Below are positions 17,494 through 27,198 of a DNA stretch of 64,000 nucleotides, piece after piece. The DNA lies in contig JBKGVF010000007.1 in the NCBI GenBank assembly GCA_046462535.1, forward strand, positions 11,275 through 75,274, in the 5' to 3' direction. A program made the position numbers and the translations under genes. How positions within the stretch are numbered: position 1 is the stretch's first letter; every line of letters begins with the position of its first letter. The stretch comes from JAAZCI01 sp046462535 (GTDB lineage: Bacteria; Pseudomonadota; Gammaproteobacteria; Cardiobacteriales; Wohlfahrtiimonadaceae). The notes beneath the pieces are model-generated. The model saw only the letters and a list, made by a program, of their open reading frames with translations. It was not told the origin of the DNA and made no database searches.

Positions 17494-18378
17494 ATGCAGT
17501 TATTTAAAAACGCACTTATTTATCAAATTGAAGAGTCCTTTACGCTTAGTGAGGAGGTGCTAGAGAGCAGCTTATCTGAATCTCCCTTAATGCCATGCGG
17601 TAAGGAGGAGGTGGAGCGCTTTGGCTGGCTGCCTGCTTATAGTGAAGGGGAGCAGTTTGTTGAGCAGATTAATCAAGCACTCTTTTTCCGTCTTGGTATT
17701 GAGGAGAAGAAGATTCCAAGACGTGTGATTCAGACCGCAGTTGAGCAGAAGGCGCAGGAACATAATCTCGACTTGTCAAATCGTAGTCGTTATAAAGAGG
17801 TGGAAGAGGTCGTGCTTCAGGAGCTGATTCGGGGTGCTTATCCTGAGCGAAGTTCAATTGTTGCCTATATTGATATGGAGAGGAGGTGGCTGATTATTGA
17901 TGCAACAAGTCTTAAGCGTGCCTCTATATTGACAGGCGCTCTCCGTAAAAGCTTAGGATCACTACCGATTACTGCATATGCCCCTAAAGTCTCACTCCCT
18001 TTAATGATGACCCATTGGGTTAAAGAGAGATTACCGGATCAAGCATTTCAATTCCTCTCTGAAGTGGAGTTGAAGGAGTTGGAGAAAGAGGAGGGTGGTG
18101 TAGCCCGTTATCGAGGGATACCGTTAGATTCCAGTGAGATTCTACATAATATTGCAGAAGGGTGGCAGGTAACCCGTTTAGCCCTTGCGTATCAGGAGCG
18201 GATTAGCTTCTCATTAGGGGAGGATTTTATCCTTAAGCGTCTTCGCTTTCTAGAGGAGTTTTATGATGAGGTGGAGGAGAGTGATGATGCCTATCAGGCA
18301 CTCTATAGTACCGTCTATCTTCAGGTCTCTCTCTTACGACATCTATTGAACGATCTTTATCAGATCTGTCATCAATAG
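17494..18378 (+). CDS. rdgC: Recombination-associated protein RdgC
   Basis: RdgC forms a ring-shaped dimer around DNA and modulates RecA-dependent recombination. The 294-residue product begins MQLFKNALIYQIEE and keeps the MPCGKEEVERFGWLPAY motif, KKIPRRVIQTAVEQKA and LRKSLGSLPI expected for RdgC. I use ATG 17494, which has GGAG at 17481-17484, rather than the upstream TTG 17479. It sits between rlmD and parE on the same strand. Confidence 0.93.
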   Translation: MQLFKNALIYQIEESFTLSEEVLESSLSESPLMPCGKEEVERFGWLPAYSEGEQFVEQINQALFFRLGIEEKKIPRRVIQTAVEQKAQEHNLDLSNRSRYKEVEEVVLQELIRGAYPERSSIVAYIDMERRWLIIDATSLKRASILTGALRKSLGSLPITAYAPKVSLPLMMTHWVKERLPDQAFQFLSEVELKELEKEEGGVARYRGIPLDSSEILHNIAEGWQVTRLALAYQERISFSLGEDFILKRLRFLEEFYDEVEESDDAYQALYSTVYLQVSLLRHLLNDLYQICHQ

Positions 18379-18452
18379 GGGATAGACAAGGTATAACTCT
18401 CTCTTTCTATTTTGCTTTAACACTTACTACTTTTATGGTTACTAAATAATTT

Positions 18453-20360
18453 ATGAGTCAAACCCAATATACAGCCCAATCAATCGAAGTTCTTTCTGGT
18501 TTAGATCCGGTTCGTAAGCGGCCGGGGATGTATACCGATACCAGTCGCCCAAATCACATTCTTCAAGAGGTAATTGATAACTCTGTTGATGAGGCACTGG
18601 CAGGTTATGCGACTGAAATTACGGTGACCCTCTATAAAGATGGTTTCTTAGGGGTAGTTGATAATGGTCGGGGGATGCCGGTTGATATACATCCTGAGCA
18701 TGGTGTGAGTGGAGTAGAGTTGATTTTAGCTACCCTCCATGCAGGTGGGAAATTTAATCAAGATAATTATCAATACTCAGGGGGGCTTCATGGTGTAGGG
18801 GTTGCAGTAGTGAATGCCCTCTCTAAAGAGTTTAAGGTTTATGTTAAGCGTGATGGGCGACAACATAAGATTACATTTGAGAATGGGGATAAAGCCAGTG
18901 ACTTAGAGGAGATAGGGCGGGTAGGAAAGAGTGATCGGGGGACAGAGATCCGTTTTTTACCTGATGCGCAATATTTTGATACGGTTCGGATTGGGAAAAA
19001 GGCGCTCTCTGATCTCTTAAAGGCAAAAGCGATTCTCTGTGCAGGATTGAAGATCACTCTGATTGATGAGACGGCAAAAGAGGGTGAGGAGAGACATCAG
19101 GAGTGGTGTTATGAGTCGGGAGTGGAGGAGTATCTTTACGACTCACTCGAGACGATCGATTATCTCCCTAATGAGATTATTTTAGGGGAGTATAAGGGGG
19201 AGCATGAGGAGATTATTTGGGGGTTAGCGTGGAGTGAGGTGGGCTCTCCATTAATGACGGAGAGTTATGTTAACTTAATCCCCACAACATTAGGAGGAAC
19301 ACATGTTAATGGACTTAAGGCGGGGATAACGGAGGCGTTACGGGATTTTTCTCAGCAGCGCGGATTACTGCCGAGAGGTGTTCGTATTGCACCTGATGAT
19401 ACATTTGCTCATCTTAATTACCTCTTGTCGGTCAAGATGCAAGAGCCACAATTTTCTGGTCAAACAAAGGAGCGCTTAAGTTCACGTGAGATTGCATCGA
19501 TTATCACTAATGCAGTTAAAGATTATCTTAGTTTATGGCTCAATAATAATGTTGAGGAGGCGGAGGCGATCGCTGAACTGGTGATTAGTGCAGCTCAAAA
19601 ACGATTAAAGAGCTCTCGTGCTGTGGTTCGTAAGCGGGTATCTCAAGGGCCGAAACTGCCTGGGAAGTTAGCGGATTGTGTGAGCACTGATGTGAACTTA
19701 ACAGAACTCTTTTTAGTGGAGGGAGACTCAGCGGGAGGGTCGGCAAAGCAAGCTAGAGATCGTGATAATCAAGCAGTTATGGCGCTACGTGGTAAGATTT
19801 TGAATACTTGGGAGGTGCCAACGAGTGAAATTTTAGCATCCAATGAGATTCATGATATCTCTGTTGCCATCGGGGTCGATCCTAATAGTGACGATATCTC
19901 TAATCTTCGATATGGCAAGATCTGTATCTTAGCTGATGCTGACTCGGATGGTCTCCATATTGCTACATTAATCTGTGCACTTTTTCTAAAGCACTTTCCT
20001 AAATTAGTAGAGGCAGGACACCTCTTTGTTGCGCTTCCTCCTCTATACCGTATCGATATTGGGAAAGAGGTGTTTTATGCATTAGATGAAGAGGAGAAGG
20101 AACATATTTTAAAGAGGCATGAGAAGAAGCGCGGGAAGATCTCAATGACGCGATTTAAAGGGTTAGGGGAGATGAATCCTCTCCAGTTACGAGAGACCAC
20201 TATGAGTTATAGTACCCGTCGCTTAGTGCAGCTAGTTGTTGATGAGCGAAATTCAGCAGAGCAGATCTTTAATAAACTACTCAGTCGAAATGAGCGGCAA
20301 ACCCGTAGAGAGTGGATCGAAAATAGCAGTTTTATTGAGGTGGTTAATGAAAATTCTTGA
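18453..20360 (+). CDS. parE: DNA topoisomerase IV subunit B (ParE)
   Basis: ParE is the ATPase subunit of topoisomerase IV, which decatenates daughter chromosomes. At 635 residues it has the short ParE form rather than the roughly 800-residue GyrB form. Motifs are the GHKL ATPase set DNSVDEALAG, DNGRGMPV, GGLHGVGVA, and the TOPRIM domain LVEGDSAGGSAKQARDR with a following DADSDG. parC is not adjacent. Confidence 0.95.
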   Translation: MSQTQYTAQSIEVLSGLDPVRKRPGMYTDTSRPNHILQEVIDNSVDEALAGYATEITVTLYKDGFLGVVDNGRGMPVDIHPEHGVSGVELILATLHAGGKFNQDNYQYSGGLHGVGVAVVNALSKEFKVYVKRDGRQHKITFENGDKASDLEEIGRVGKSDRGTEIRFLPDAQYFDTVRIGKKALSDLLKAKAILCAGLKITLIDETAKEGEERHQEWCYESGVEEYLYDSLETIDYLPNEIILGEYKGEHEEIIWGLAWSEVGSPLMTESYVNLIPTTLGGTHVNGLKAGITEALRDFSQQRGLLPRGVRIAPDDTFAHLNYLLSVKMQEPQFSGQTKERLSSREIASIITNAVKDYLSLWLNNNVEEAEAIAELVISAAQKRLKSSRAVVRKRVSQGPKLPGKLADCVSTDVNLTELFLVEGDSAGGSAKQARDRDNQAVMALRGKILNTWEVPTSEILASNEIHDISVAIGVDPNSDDISNLRYGKICILADADSDGLHIATLICALFLKHFPKLVEAGHLFVALPPLYRIDIGKEVFYALDEEEKEHILKRHEKKRGKISMTRFKGLGEMNPLQLRETTMSYSTRRLVQLVVDERNSAEQIFNKLLSRNERQTRREWIENSSFIEVVNENS

Positions 20361-20531
20361 TCTGACTTCGAGAAGATGTGAGTTCGGTTTGTTTTTACGC
20401 TAGGTAAGTAGTACTATTTACCATTAATTTATCAGTTTTACATTATTTAACTAAAGGTAAGGCTTTAAAAAGAGAGGTTTATCCAGTTTTTTGAGGTCTT
20501 TTGCTTACATTTTAAGGAAGGGAGGGTTGTT

Positions 20532-21572
20532 GTGGCTAAACGACCGGTAAAGGCAATCGGGGTAGATATAGGAAGCTCCGCGATTAAAATGGCTGAAGCT
20601 ACTCGTATTGGTGACCAATATACAATCGAGCGTGCTGCCATCTATGAGCTCGATGAGGATGTGTGGAAAGATGGTATACCTGATGACTTAGAGGTTGCAA
20701 AAATCCATCTTCAGAGGGCATTAAAGATGTTCGGTTCTTCGACAAAAAATATTGTTATGTCGGTACCAACTTCGGCATTGGTTGTGCGTAATGAGGTGCT
20801 CGATGCTGCTTTGCGGGGCGATGAGTTATGGAATACGATTGAAGCTAACTTGCCACAATATATGCCATTCACCTCAGAGGAGGTGATGCTCGACTTTCAG
20901 ATAATGGGGCCAACAGAAGGGGTTTCTGGTAGTAATGATGTCCTAATCACTGCTGTTCAGAAAGATTACGTTAATTTACGTGATCTTGTTACGGAGATGG
21001 CAGGTTATAAACTGACGTTACTTGATGGAGATATCTATGCCCTTCTTCGTCTGATAGGTCTTAAAGAGCCATTAGAGAGTTACTCTAATTATGATGGGAT
21101 TGCTTTAATTGAGATCGGATTATACCGCACCGGATTTCATGTGGTCTTAGGAAATGGGGTTATCTATGTCCGTGAGTTTCCGATTGGTGGTGAGCGCCTG
21201 ACTGAGATCATCTCTGATCTGGGTAATCTCTCTTTAGGAGAGGCAGAGGAGCGTAAAATTAATGGTGACTGGAGTAATGACCCTATCCTACAAGAAGCTC
21301 ATTTGCGTTTTACCGATGAGATTGGTGAGCAAGCACTATCAGCATTAGAGGTCTATCTGCCTAATAATCCTCAGGTGGAGTTGCGCCGTATCTTCGTTAC
21401 AGGTGGATCAGCTAATATTCCTGGCTTAGTCAGTGCATTGAGTGAGAAGTTTAATGAGGAGTTGGTTGGTTTGAATCCACTTGATTATGTCGATTTTTCA
21501 GATCAAGTTATGAAGAAGTCACCCGCATCATTAAGTATTGCGTGTGGTTTAGCGATTAGGAGTTTAGATTAA
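20532..21572 (+). CDS. pilM: Type IV pilus inner-membrane assembly protein PilM
   Basis: PilM is a cytoplasmic actin-like ATPase-fold protein that docks on the N-terminus of PilN and builds the alignment subcomplex of the type IV pilus. The 346 residues show VKAIGVDIGSSAIKMAEA (phosphate 1 loop), ALIEIGLYRTGFHVV (phosphate 2) and RRIFVTGGSANIPGLV (adenosine loop). The start is GTG 20532, behind a strong AAGGAAGGGAGG. It is first of the pilMNOPQ run, and its TAA overlaps the pilN ATG. Confidence 0.95.
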   Translation: MAKRPVKAIGVDIGSSAIKMAEATRIGDQYTIERAAIYELDEDVWKDGIPDDLEVAKIHLQRALKMFGSSTKNIVMSVPTSALVVRNEVLDAALRGDELWNTIEANLPQYMPFTSEEVMLDFQIMGPTEGVSGSNDVLITAVQKDYVNLRDLVTEMAGYKLTLLDGDIYALLRLIGLKEPLESYSNYDGIALIEIGLYRTGFHVVLGNGVIYVREFPIGGERLTEIISDLGNLSLGEAEERKINGDWSNDPILQEAHLRFTDEIGEQALSALEVYLPNNPQVELRRIFVTGGSANIPGLVSALSEKFNEELVGLNPLDYVDFSDQVMKKSPASLSIACGLAIRSLD

Positions 21573-22144
21573 TGAATACTATTAGAATCAATCTGCTTCC
21601 TTGGCGTGATGAGGAGCGCCTAATGCGAGAGAATACCTTTAAGCGTATTCTTGTCTACTCATCTTTGGTGGGGGTGTTAATTGGTCTGTTAGGACTCGTT
21701 TGGATGAAGCTTGCAGTAGATCAACAAAAGAATAGGGTCGTTGCAATTGATACAGCGATTCAGACTCGTTATAAAGGGGCAGAACAGCTTCTAGCAGAGA
21801 ATGAGAAGATTGTCGAGGAGCTTAAAGAGCGCTTGCGAATATTAGGTGAACTTACAGATCAACGAAATAAAGTAGTACAAGTGATGGAGGATCTTGCTTC
21901 TGCAGAAGTTGAAGGTATCTTTATCTATGGGCTTGACTTTGAGGTGGATAAGCTGATTTTTGGTAGCATCTCTGATAGTAATGATGCACTGGTTGACTAT
22001 CTAGATGTCTTAGAAAATAAGGTTGGTTTAACCCCCATTCCTGACTTCTCTGAGAATAATATCTTAGGTAAAAAGTTAATTGATGTGAGTTTAGAGATTA
22101 GCCCATCCGATTTTGAAAAACTCAATATAAAAACTGGGGAGTAA
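21572..22144 (+). CDS. pilN: Type IV pilus alignment protein PilN
   Basis: PilN is a bitopic inner-membrane protein that binds PilM through its first residues. The 190-residue product begins MNTIRINLLPWRDE, the conserved PilM-binding motif INLLPWR, then has one membrane helix (about 26-46), a coiled-coil stretch and a small periplasmic ferredoxin-like domain. Its ATG overlaps the pilM stop by one base, which implies translational coupling. Confidence 0.95.
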   Translation: MNTIRINLLPWRDEERLMRENTFKRILVYSSLVGVLIGLLGLVWMKLAVDQQKNRVVAIDTAIQTRYKGAEQLLAENEKIVEELKERLRILGELTDQRNKVVQVMEDLASAEVEGIFIYGLDFEVDKLIFGSISDSNDALVDYLDVLENKVGLTPIPDFSENNILGKKLIDVSLEISPSDFEKLNIKTGE

Positions 22145-22147
22145 GTC

Positions 22148-22822
22148 ATGAATGTTAATTTAAATGAAATTCTATCGATACGAAAATTAGCAAGTCTCCC
22201 ACTCTTTATTCGTCTGCTAATAGCATTAGGGGTAATGGTAGTAACGGCTATTGTAGTAGCAGTGGTTTCCGTTGTGTTTATAACACGTAGTACTGATGAG
22301 CTTGCACGCTATAAGCAGGAAGAGGAGACAAAGATGGCCCAACTTGCTAAGGCGCAGAAAGCACAGATTGAGGCCGAAGTATATCAGGAGGCGATTCATA
22401 GCGCCCAAGATACGCTAGAGGAGATTAGCAAAAAATTACCAAGCGGAATTGATGCAGCTAGCTTTTTAAAGCAACTTAATAGCAATGCCCGTCAAAATGG
22501 GATCAAGGTAATACGCTCGAAAGCTTATCCAACAGAAAATAAAGGATTTATTGAAGAGATTCCTATTGAGATAGCTGGATGTGCAACGTATCACCAATTA
22601 GGGAGTTTTGTTGCTAATCTCTCTGAGCTAGAGCGCATTATTACACTTGAGAAGTTTGCCATGAGTAGTCATGAGATTTATAGCAATCGAGAGTTAGGTG
22701 GCATGGTGAGTGTTAAGCCTGCAATGCGTGATGCATCTAATATTGGTGAAGAGTGTGCGAGCAATAAGAGTTTGCCCTTTATCGCTAAGATTTCTACCTA
22801 TCGCTATAAAGATGAGAATTAA
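22148..22822 (+). CDS. pilO: Type IV pilus alignment protein PilO
   Basis: PilO pairs with PilN in the periplasm and links the inner-membrane platform to PilP. The 224-residue product has the N-terminal INEI-like segment, one membrane helix at about 22-48, a coiled coil (about 55-95) and a C-terminal ferredoxin-like fold beginning around LPSGIDAASFLKQLN and containing YHQLGSFVANLSEL. Three bases separate it from pilN. Confidence 0.93.
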   Translation: MNVNLNEILSIRKLASLPLFIRLLIALGVMVVTAIVVAVVSVVFITRSTDELARYKQEEETKMAQLAKAQKAQIEAEVYQEAIHSAQDTLEEISKKLPSGIDAASFLKQLNSNARQNGIKVIRSKAYPTENKGFIEEIPIEIAGCATYHQLGSFVANLSELERIITLEKFAMSSHEIYSNRELGGMVSVKPAMRDASNIGEECASNKSLPFIAKISTYRYKDEN

Positions 22823-22838
22823 GTAAAGGGGATTGATA

Positions 22839-23444
22839 ATGTCGTATCCATTTAAGAGTAGATATAAAGGGGTCACTGCATTAATTGCTACCCTTGTGCT
22901 TACAGGATGTTTAGAAGGATATACCAGCAACAGTGAAGATATTGAACAGATGATCAGCGATAGTTTTCTTGAGGTTAAGCGTAATACTCGCCTAACTGTA
23001 GAGGAGTTGTTGCCAAAGCAGATGTTTGAGAGCATACATAAAGATTATGAGGGGAGTAACTATCGTGACCCATTCCAGATCTTAGATACAATCGAGGCTC
23101 TCTTTGCTGAACAGATTGCAGAGGAGGGTGGAAATCCTTACGTTTTAGAGTTTGACCCCACAAGACCTGAGGGGTACACCCCAAGTCCTTACGAGAGTTA
23201 TGAACTTGAATCATTTAGAATGATTGGCGTCTTAGGATTAGCCAATGGAGACTACTCGGCCCTTGTTGATATGGGTGAGAATCGTATAGTGACCATTGAT
23301 ATTGGTGATTATATGGGAACAAATTTTGGTGAGGTTGTTGACATTACCGAAACTTATATCGAGCTGCATGAGAAGTATGCGGCGGACGATCAAGGTGAGT
23401 GGTACCTGCAATCAACATTTATTAATTTAGATATAAAACAGTAA
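22839..23444 (+). CDS. pilP: Type IV pilus lipoprotein PilP
   Basis: PilP is an inner-membrane lipoprotein whose C-terminal beta domain contacts the secretin PilQ. The 201-residue product has a signal peptide with lipobox LTGC (Cys24), a flexible middle and a beta domain from about residue 105, with FRMIGVLGLANGDYSALVDMGE and a late YIELHE. I use ATG 22839, which follows AAAGGGGA, rather than an upstream TTG. It lies between pilO and pilQ as in other gammaproteobacteria. Confidence 0.93.
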   Translation: MSYPFKSRYKGVTALIATLVLTGCLEGYTSNSEDIEQMISDSFLEVKRNTRLTVEELLPKQMFESIHKDYEGSNYRDPFQILDTIEALFAEQIAEEGGNPYVLEFDPTRPEGYTPSPYESYELESFRMIGVLGLANGDYSALVDMGENRIVTIDIGDYMGTNFGEVVDITETYIELHEKYAADDQGEWYLQSTFINLDIKQ

Positions 23445-23468
23445 GAGTCTGGGTATTTAGGAGAAATC

Positions 23469-25505
23469 ATGTTAAACGTAAAAAGATACGGAACTTTTTT
23501 GAAGAGTATACTGCTCTTCTTGTTTGTCTGGGGGGGGATGGTTCAGGCGCAATCCCTTAACAATATCGAAGCAATCACGATGAGTGATGGTAGTTATCAG
23601 TTGCGCTACCATTTCGATCGTGGTGTTGAGAGTCCGACACACTACTACGATGCTGATAAGCAGTTATTGGTAGTGGACTTTAAAGCAGGTGGAATGAGCT
23701 CATCTTTAAGAGATAAGCGCATCAATAACTCTCTTTTAGAGAATGTGCGCAATATTTATGCGCAAAATCGCCTTCGTTCGACAATCGCTGTTAAACAACA
23801 TGTCGATGTGGCAGTTGAAAGAAGCGGTAATGTTGTAGCTATCAATTTAAAAGAGAAGGCTCAGTCAGCCACTAGAGCGAATTGGGATGGCCTTGTAGCT
23901 ACTAACCAAAAATATGAGGCACCACAAGCGACACTTAATGATGTTGGTTTTGTGCGTAACTCACGCGGTGAGGGGGTTGTTGAAATTTATCTTCCTAGTT
24001 CTGATACCAATGTTAGTGTTCGAGAGGAAGGAAAGAAGATCCGTGTTGCTCTAGATGGGCATGTCTGGGATCCCTCACAAAATAGACGAATTCAAGTGAC
24101 TGATTTTGCAACACCAGTAGCTGCATTAGAGGTTGTTAATGTTCGTGGTCAGGCATATGTGGATATTATTACCCAAGCACCTTATCAATATCGTGCACAA
24201 CAAGTTGGAAGTGGCAAGTATCAATTAATTGTTACTCCTAAACGTAATAATGCTGCTAATGAAAAGCTTGCTGCACAGAATGCAGGGTCTAAAAAATCAT
24301 ACACCGGTGAGTTAATTACCATAAACTTCCAAGATATTGATGTACGCGCAGTACTACAAATTATTGCTGATTTTACAGGCTTAAATATCGTTGTTAGTGA
24401 TAAAGTTAACGACCGAATTACGATCCGTTTACAGAATGTTCCCTGGGATCAGGCATTAGATACAGTTCTCCTCTATACAGGTCTAGGGCAGGCGCGTGAA
24501 GGTAATATTATCTTTATCGCACCTCAGGAGGATCTATTAGCCTATGAGGGAGTGAACCTAGTTACCGAGATTATTCAGATTAACTATGCTGATGCACCAG
24601 CTATTGCAAATGTTTTAGCATCACGTGTAAATAATGCTAATTCTGATCATGTAGGTGCAGGATTATCGCGTCATGGCTCTATTAATGTTGATGCTAGAAC
24701 GAATATGTTGATAGTTCAGGATACTCCAAGCCAGTTAAAGATCATCAACGATCTTGTTAAGATATTAGATCGTCCAGTCCGTCAGGTTCAGATTTCAGCA
24801 CAGATTGTAGCTGCATTTGATGATTTTTCACGCGACTTAGGTGTAAAGTGGGGTGTTGATTACAATAACCAGCGTGGACCAAATACCTCTTCTGGATCAG
24901 GTTCTGGTTATCGTACAGGTCATCAAGGGGATCTCTCAATTGGTTTAGGAGCTTCAAACCCAACGACACTCTTTGACTTTATGATTTTACGTAAGAATGT
25001 GAATATTGGATTAGAGATCTCTGCAATGCAGGAGGAGGGAAGAGGAGAGACACTCTCAAGCCCTGTAGTGTTAACCACAGATCGTCAAACGGCTTATATT
25101 AAGCAGGGTACTGAGATTGCCTATAGCACCACGAGTAATGATGGAACGAATACTGAGTTTAAAGAGGTAGTGATGGAGCTTAACGTTACCCCTCAAATAA
25201 CTCCTGATAATAAGATCATTATGGATCTACTCATTACTAAAGATGAGGTGTTGCCTACTATGGATGGTGGTGAGCCTGCAATTGCTAAGAAAGAGTTAAA
25301 GACACAAGCACTTGTAGCTGATGGTGAGACAATAGTCCTCGGTGGTATCTATGAGCACGAGGTGAGAACTATCAACAGTAAAGTTCCATTCTTTGGTGAT
25401 CTACCACTTTTAGGTAATCTCTTCAAGCAGCAGCAAAATCAGAATAAGAAGATGGAGTTGCTGATCTTTGTAACCCCCAATATTATCGATACTCTCGGTT
25501 ACTAA
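23469..25505 (+). CDS. pilQ: Type IV pilus secretin PilQ
   Basis: PilQ forms the outer-membrane channel through which the pilus passes. The 678-residue protein has a signal peptide cleaved after about residue 27 (MVQAQ), N-terminal AMIN repeats that bind peptidoglycan, an STN/N0 domain around ISINFQDIDVRAVLQIIADFTGLNIVV-like sequence (about 278-345), an N1 domain, and a secretin core ending in the signature VPFFGDLPLLGNLFK. A Ser/Gly-rich loop (around residue 475) is characteristic of the membrane-gate region. Confidence 0.96.
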   Translation: MLNVKRYGTFLKSILLFLFVWGGMVQAQSLNNIEAITMSDGSYQLRYHFDRGVESPTHYYDADKQLLVVDFKAGGMSSSLRDKRINNSLLENVRNIYAQNRLRSTIAVKQHVDVAVERSGNVVAINLKEKAQSATRANWDGLVATNQKYEAPQATLNDVGFVRNSRGEGVVEIYLPSSDTNVSVREEGKKIRVALDGHVWDPSQNRRIQVTDFATPVAALEVVNVRGQAYVDIITQAPYQYRAQQVGSGKYQLIVTPKRNNAANEKLAAQNAGSKKSYTGELITINFQDIDVRAVLQIIADFTGLNIVVSDKVNDRITIRLQNVPWDQALDTVLLYTGLGQAREGNIIFIAPQEDLLAYEGVNLVTEIIQINYADAPAIANVLASRVNNANSDHVGAGLSRHGSINVDARTNMLIVQDTPSQLKIINDLVKILDRPVRQVQISAQIVAAFDDFSRDLGVKWGVDYNNQRGPNTSSGSGSGYRTGHQGDLSIGLGASNPTTLFDFMILRKNVNIGLEISAMQEEGRGETLSSPVVLTTDRQTAYIKQGTEIAYSTTSNDGTNTEFKEVVMELNVTPQITPDNKIIMDLLITKDEVLPTMDGGEPAIAKKELKTQALVADGETIVLGGIYEHEVRTINSKVPFFGDLPLLGNLFKQQQNQNKKMELLIFVTPNIIDTLGY

Positions 25506-25509
25506 TCAT

Positions 25510-26097
25510 ATGGTGGGTATAATAAATAAGGCTGACGGTCGTAGCAGTACGACCGACAGCTTTTTTTTCGTGGGCTCTATGGGAGCAGGAAAGACGACAA
25601 TTGCACACCTATTAGGGCGAAGATTGAAGTATCCTGTTTATGATAGTGATCAATATATTGAGAGTAGCACTGGGGTCGATATCCCTTTAATATTTGAGTT
25701 AGAGGGGGAGAGTGGATTCCGCGAACGAGAAGCGAAGGCATTAAGGGAGTTGACAGAGAGAGAGCAAATTATTCTATCGACTGGGGGTGGAGCAATTCTC
25801 ACATCAGAAAATCGACGGTTACTTGCCAATAAAGGGATAGTGATCTACTTGCAGATCTCACCTGAAGAGCAGTATAGGCGCTTAAAAGGGGATCGCTCTC
25901 GCCCTTTAATTCAGACTACTGACCCACTAGAGCGCTTAAAAGAGCTTGCTCTAGAGAGAAACGCTCTATATCAGGAGGTAGCAGATATTACCATTAAGGT
26001 TGATGGGCGGACACCTACTGAGATTTTAGAGATACTTCTTAGTAAGATCCATAAATTTGATAAACTAGCTCTAAGAGATCATAAATCAATTAACTGA
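25510..26097 (+). CDS. aroK: Shikimate kinase
   Basis: Shikimate kinase phosphorylates shikimate in aromatic amino-acid synthesis. The 195-residue protein has Walker A VGSMGAGKTTIAHLLG (about 22-37), the substrate-binding YDSDQYIE, the GFREREAKAL motif, STGGGAIL and the lid sequence GDRSRPL. It carries about 20 extra N-terminal residues compared with E. coli AroK, so a later start cannot be excluded, although no later ATG precedes the P-loop well. Four bases separate it from pilQ, a classic gammaproteobacterial order. Confidence 0.95.
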   Translation: MVGIINKADGRSSTTDSFFFVGSMGAGKTTIAHLLGRRLKYPVYDSDQYIESSTGVDIPLIFELEGESGFREREAKALRELTEREQIILSTGGGAILTSENRRLLANKGIVIYLQISPEEQYRRLKGDRSRPLIQTTDPLERLKELALERNALYQEVADITIKVDGRTPTEILEILLSKIHKFDKLALRDHKSIN

Positions 26098-26118
26098 TGC
26101 TGTAGAGTGCAAATCATC

Positions 26119-27198
26119 ATGAAAAAACTAATCGTAGATTTAGGTGAACGTTCATATCCCATCTATATAGATGAGAACCTCTTAAAAGATGAGATAGTTA
26201 AACCATATTTAAATAAGACTCAAAAACTGATTGTCACTAATGAAACATTATATAAATTATATAAGCCTCTTATTCTTTCATTAGTGGATCAGAAGAGAGA
26301 GCAGTTATTAGTATTGCGGGATGGTGAGGAGTATAAAAACCAAGAGTCACTATTTGAGATATTAACCCGTTTATTAGAGTTGCAATTTAATCGACAAGCA
26401 TTGTTAATTGCATTTGGTGGTGGGGTGATTGGTGATTTGGTTGGTTTTGCAGCAAGTATCTATCAGCGTGGCATCGATTTTGTTCAGATTCCTACCTCTT
26501 TATTAGCTCAGGTAGATAGTTCTGTTGGTGGTAAGACAGCGATCAATCACCCTTTAGGAAAGAATATGATCGGCTCATTTCATCAACCTCAAGCGGTACT
26601 TATTGATACAGCACTCTTAAGAACACTGCCTGAGCGTGAGTATCGTAGTGGATTGGCAGAGGTTGTTAAGTATGGGTTTATTCAAGATAAGGAATTTCTT
26701 GCTTGGCTATTAACTAATGCTCACGATATTTTATCGTTAAAGATGGATGTGATACAGGAGATGATCTATCGCTCCTGTGATGCTAAGAGGATAATCGTAC
26801 ATCTCGATGAACGTGAGTCGGGTATACGAGCTACATTAAATTTAGGGCATACTTTTGGTCATGCCTTAGAGCGAGCTTATCAGTATCGCGATCTATTGCA
26901 TGGAGAGGCGGTAGCCATTGGAATGGTGATGGCTGCCGAGCTCTCTCTTCTGAGGGGGTATTTAAATAAGCAGGAGCGAGATGAGGTGATTGCAGCTTTA
27001 AGAGCATTGCAATTGCCTACGCTATCGGATCGTCTCTTTTCAGCTGCTGAGCTCATTGAGATCATGCGTTTAGATAAGAAGAATAGGGATCATACTATAC
27101 GATTTGTTCTCTTTGAGCGTATTGGACAAGCAATAATTGAAGAGGTGACCTCTCTCGATCAGATAGAGCAAGCGATCAAAGTGGGAATGCCCGTATAA
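26119..27198 (+). CDS. aroB: 3-dehydroquinate synthase
   Basis: AroB converts DAHP to 3-dehydroquinate with NAD and a divalent metal. The product (359 residues from ATG 26119; a GTG at 26107 is possible) keeps LGERSYPIYI at the start, the NAD loop FGGGVIGDLVGFAAS, the substrate motif PTSLLAQVDSSVGGKTAIN, and metal ligands in the RSGLAEVVKYG and NLGHTFGHALE segments. It continues the aroK-aroB order, and its stop overlaps the next ATG. Confidence 0.96.
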   Translation: MKKLIVDLGERSYPIYIDENLLKDEIVKPYLNKTQKLIVTNETLYKLYKPLILSLVDQKREQLLVLRDGEEYKNQESLFEILTRLLELQFNRQALLIAFGGGVIGDLVGFAASIYQRGIDFVQIPTSLLAQVDSSVGGKTAINHPLGKNMIGSFHQPQAVLIDTALLRTLPEREYRSGLAEVVKYGFIQDKEFLAWLLTNAHDILSLKMDVIQEMIYRSCDAKRIIVHLDERESGIRATLNLGHTFGHALERAYQYRDLLHGEAVAIGMVMAAELSLLRGYLNKQERDEVIAALRALQLPTLSDRLFSAAELIEIMRLDKKNRDHTIRFVLFERIGQAIIEEVTSLDQIEQAIKVGMPV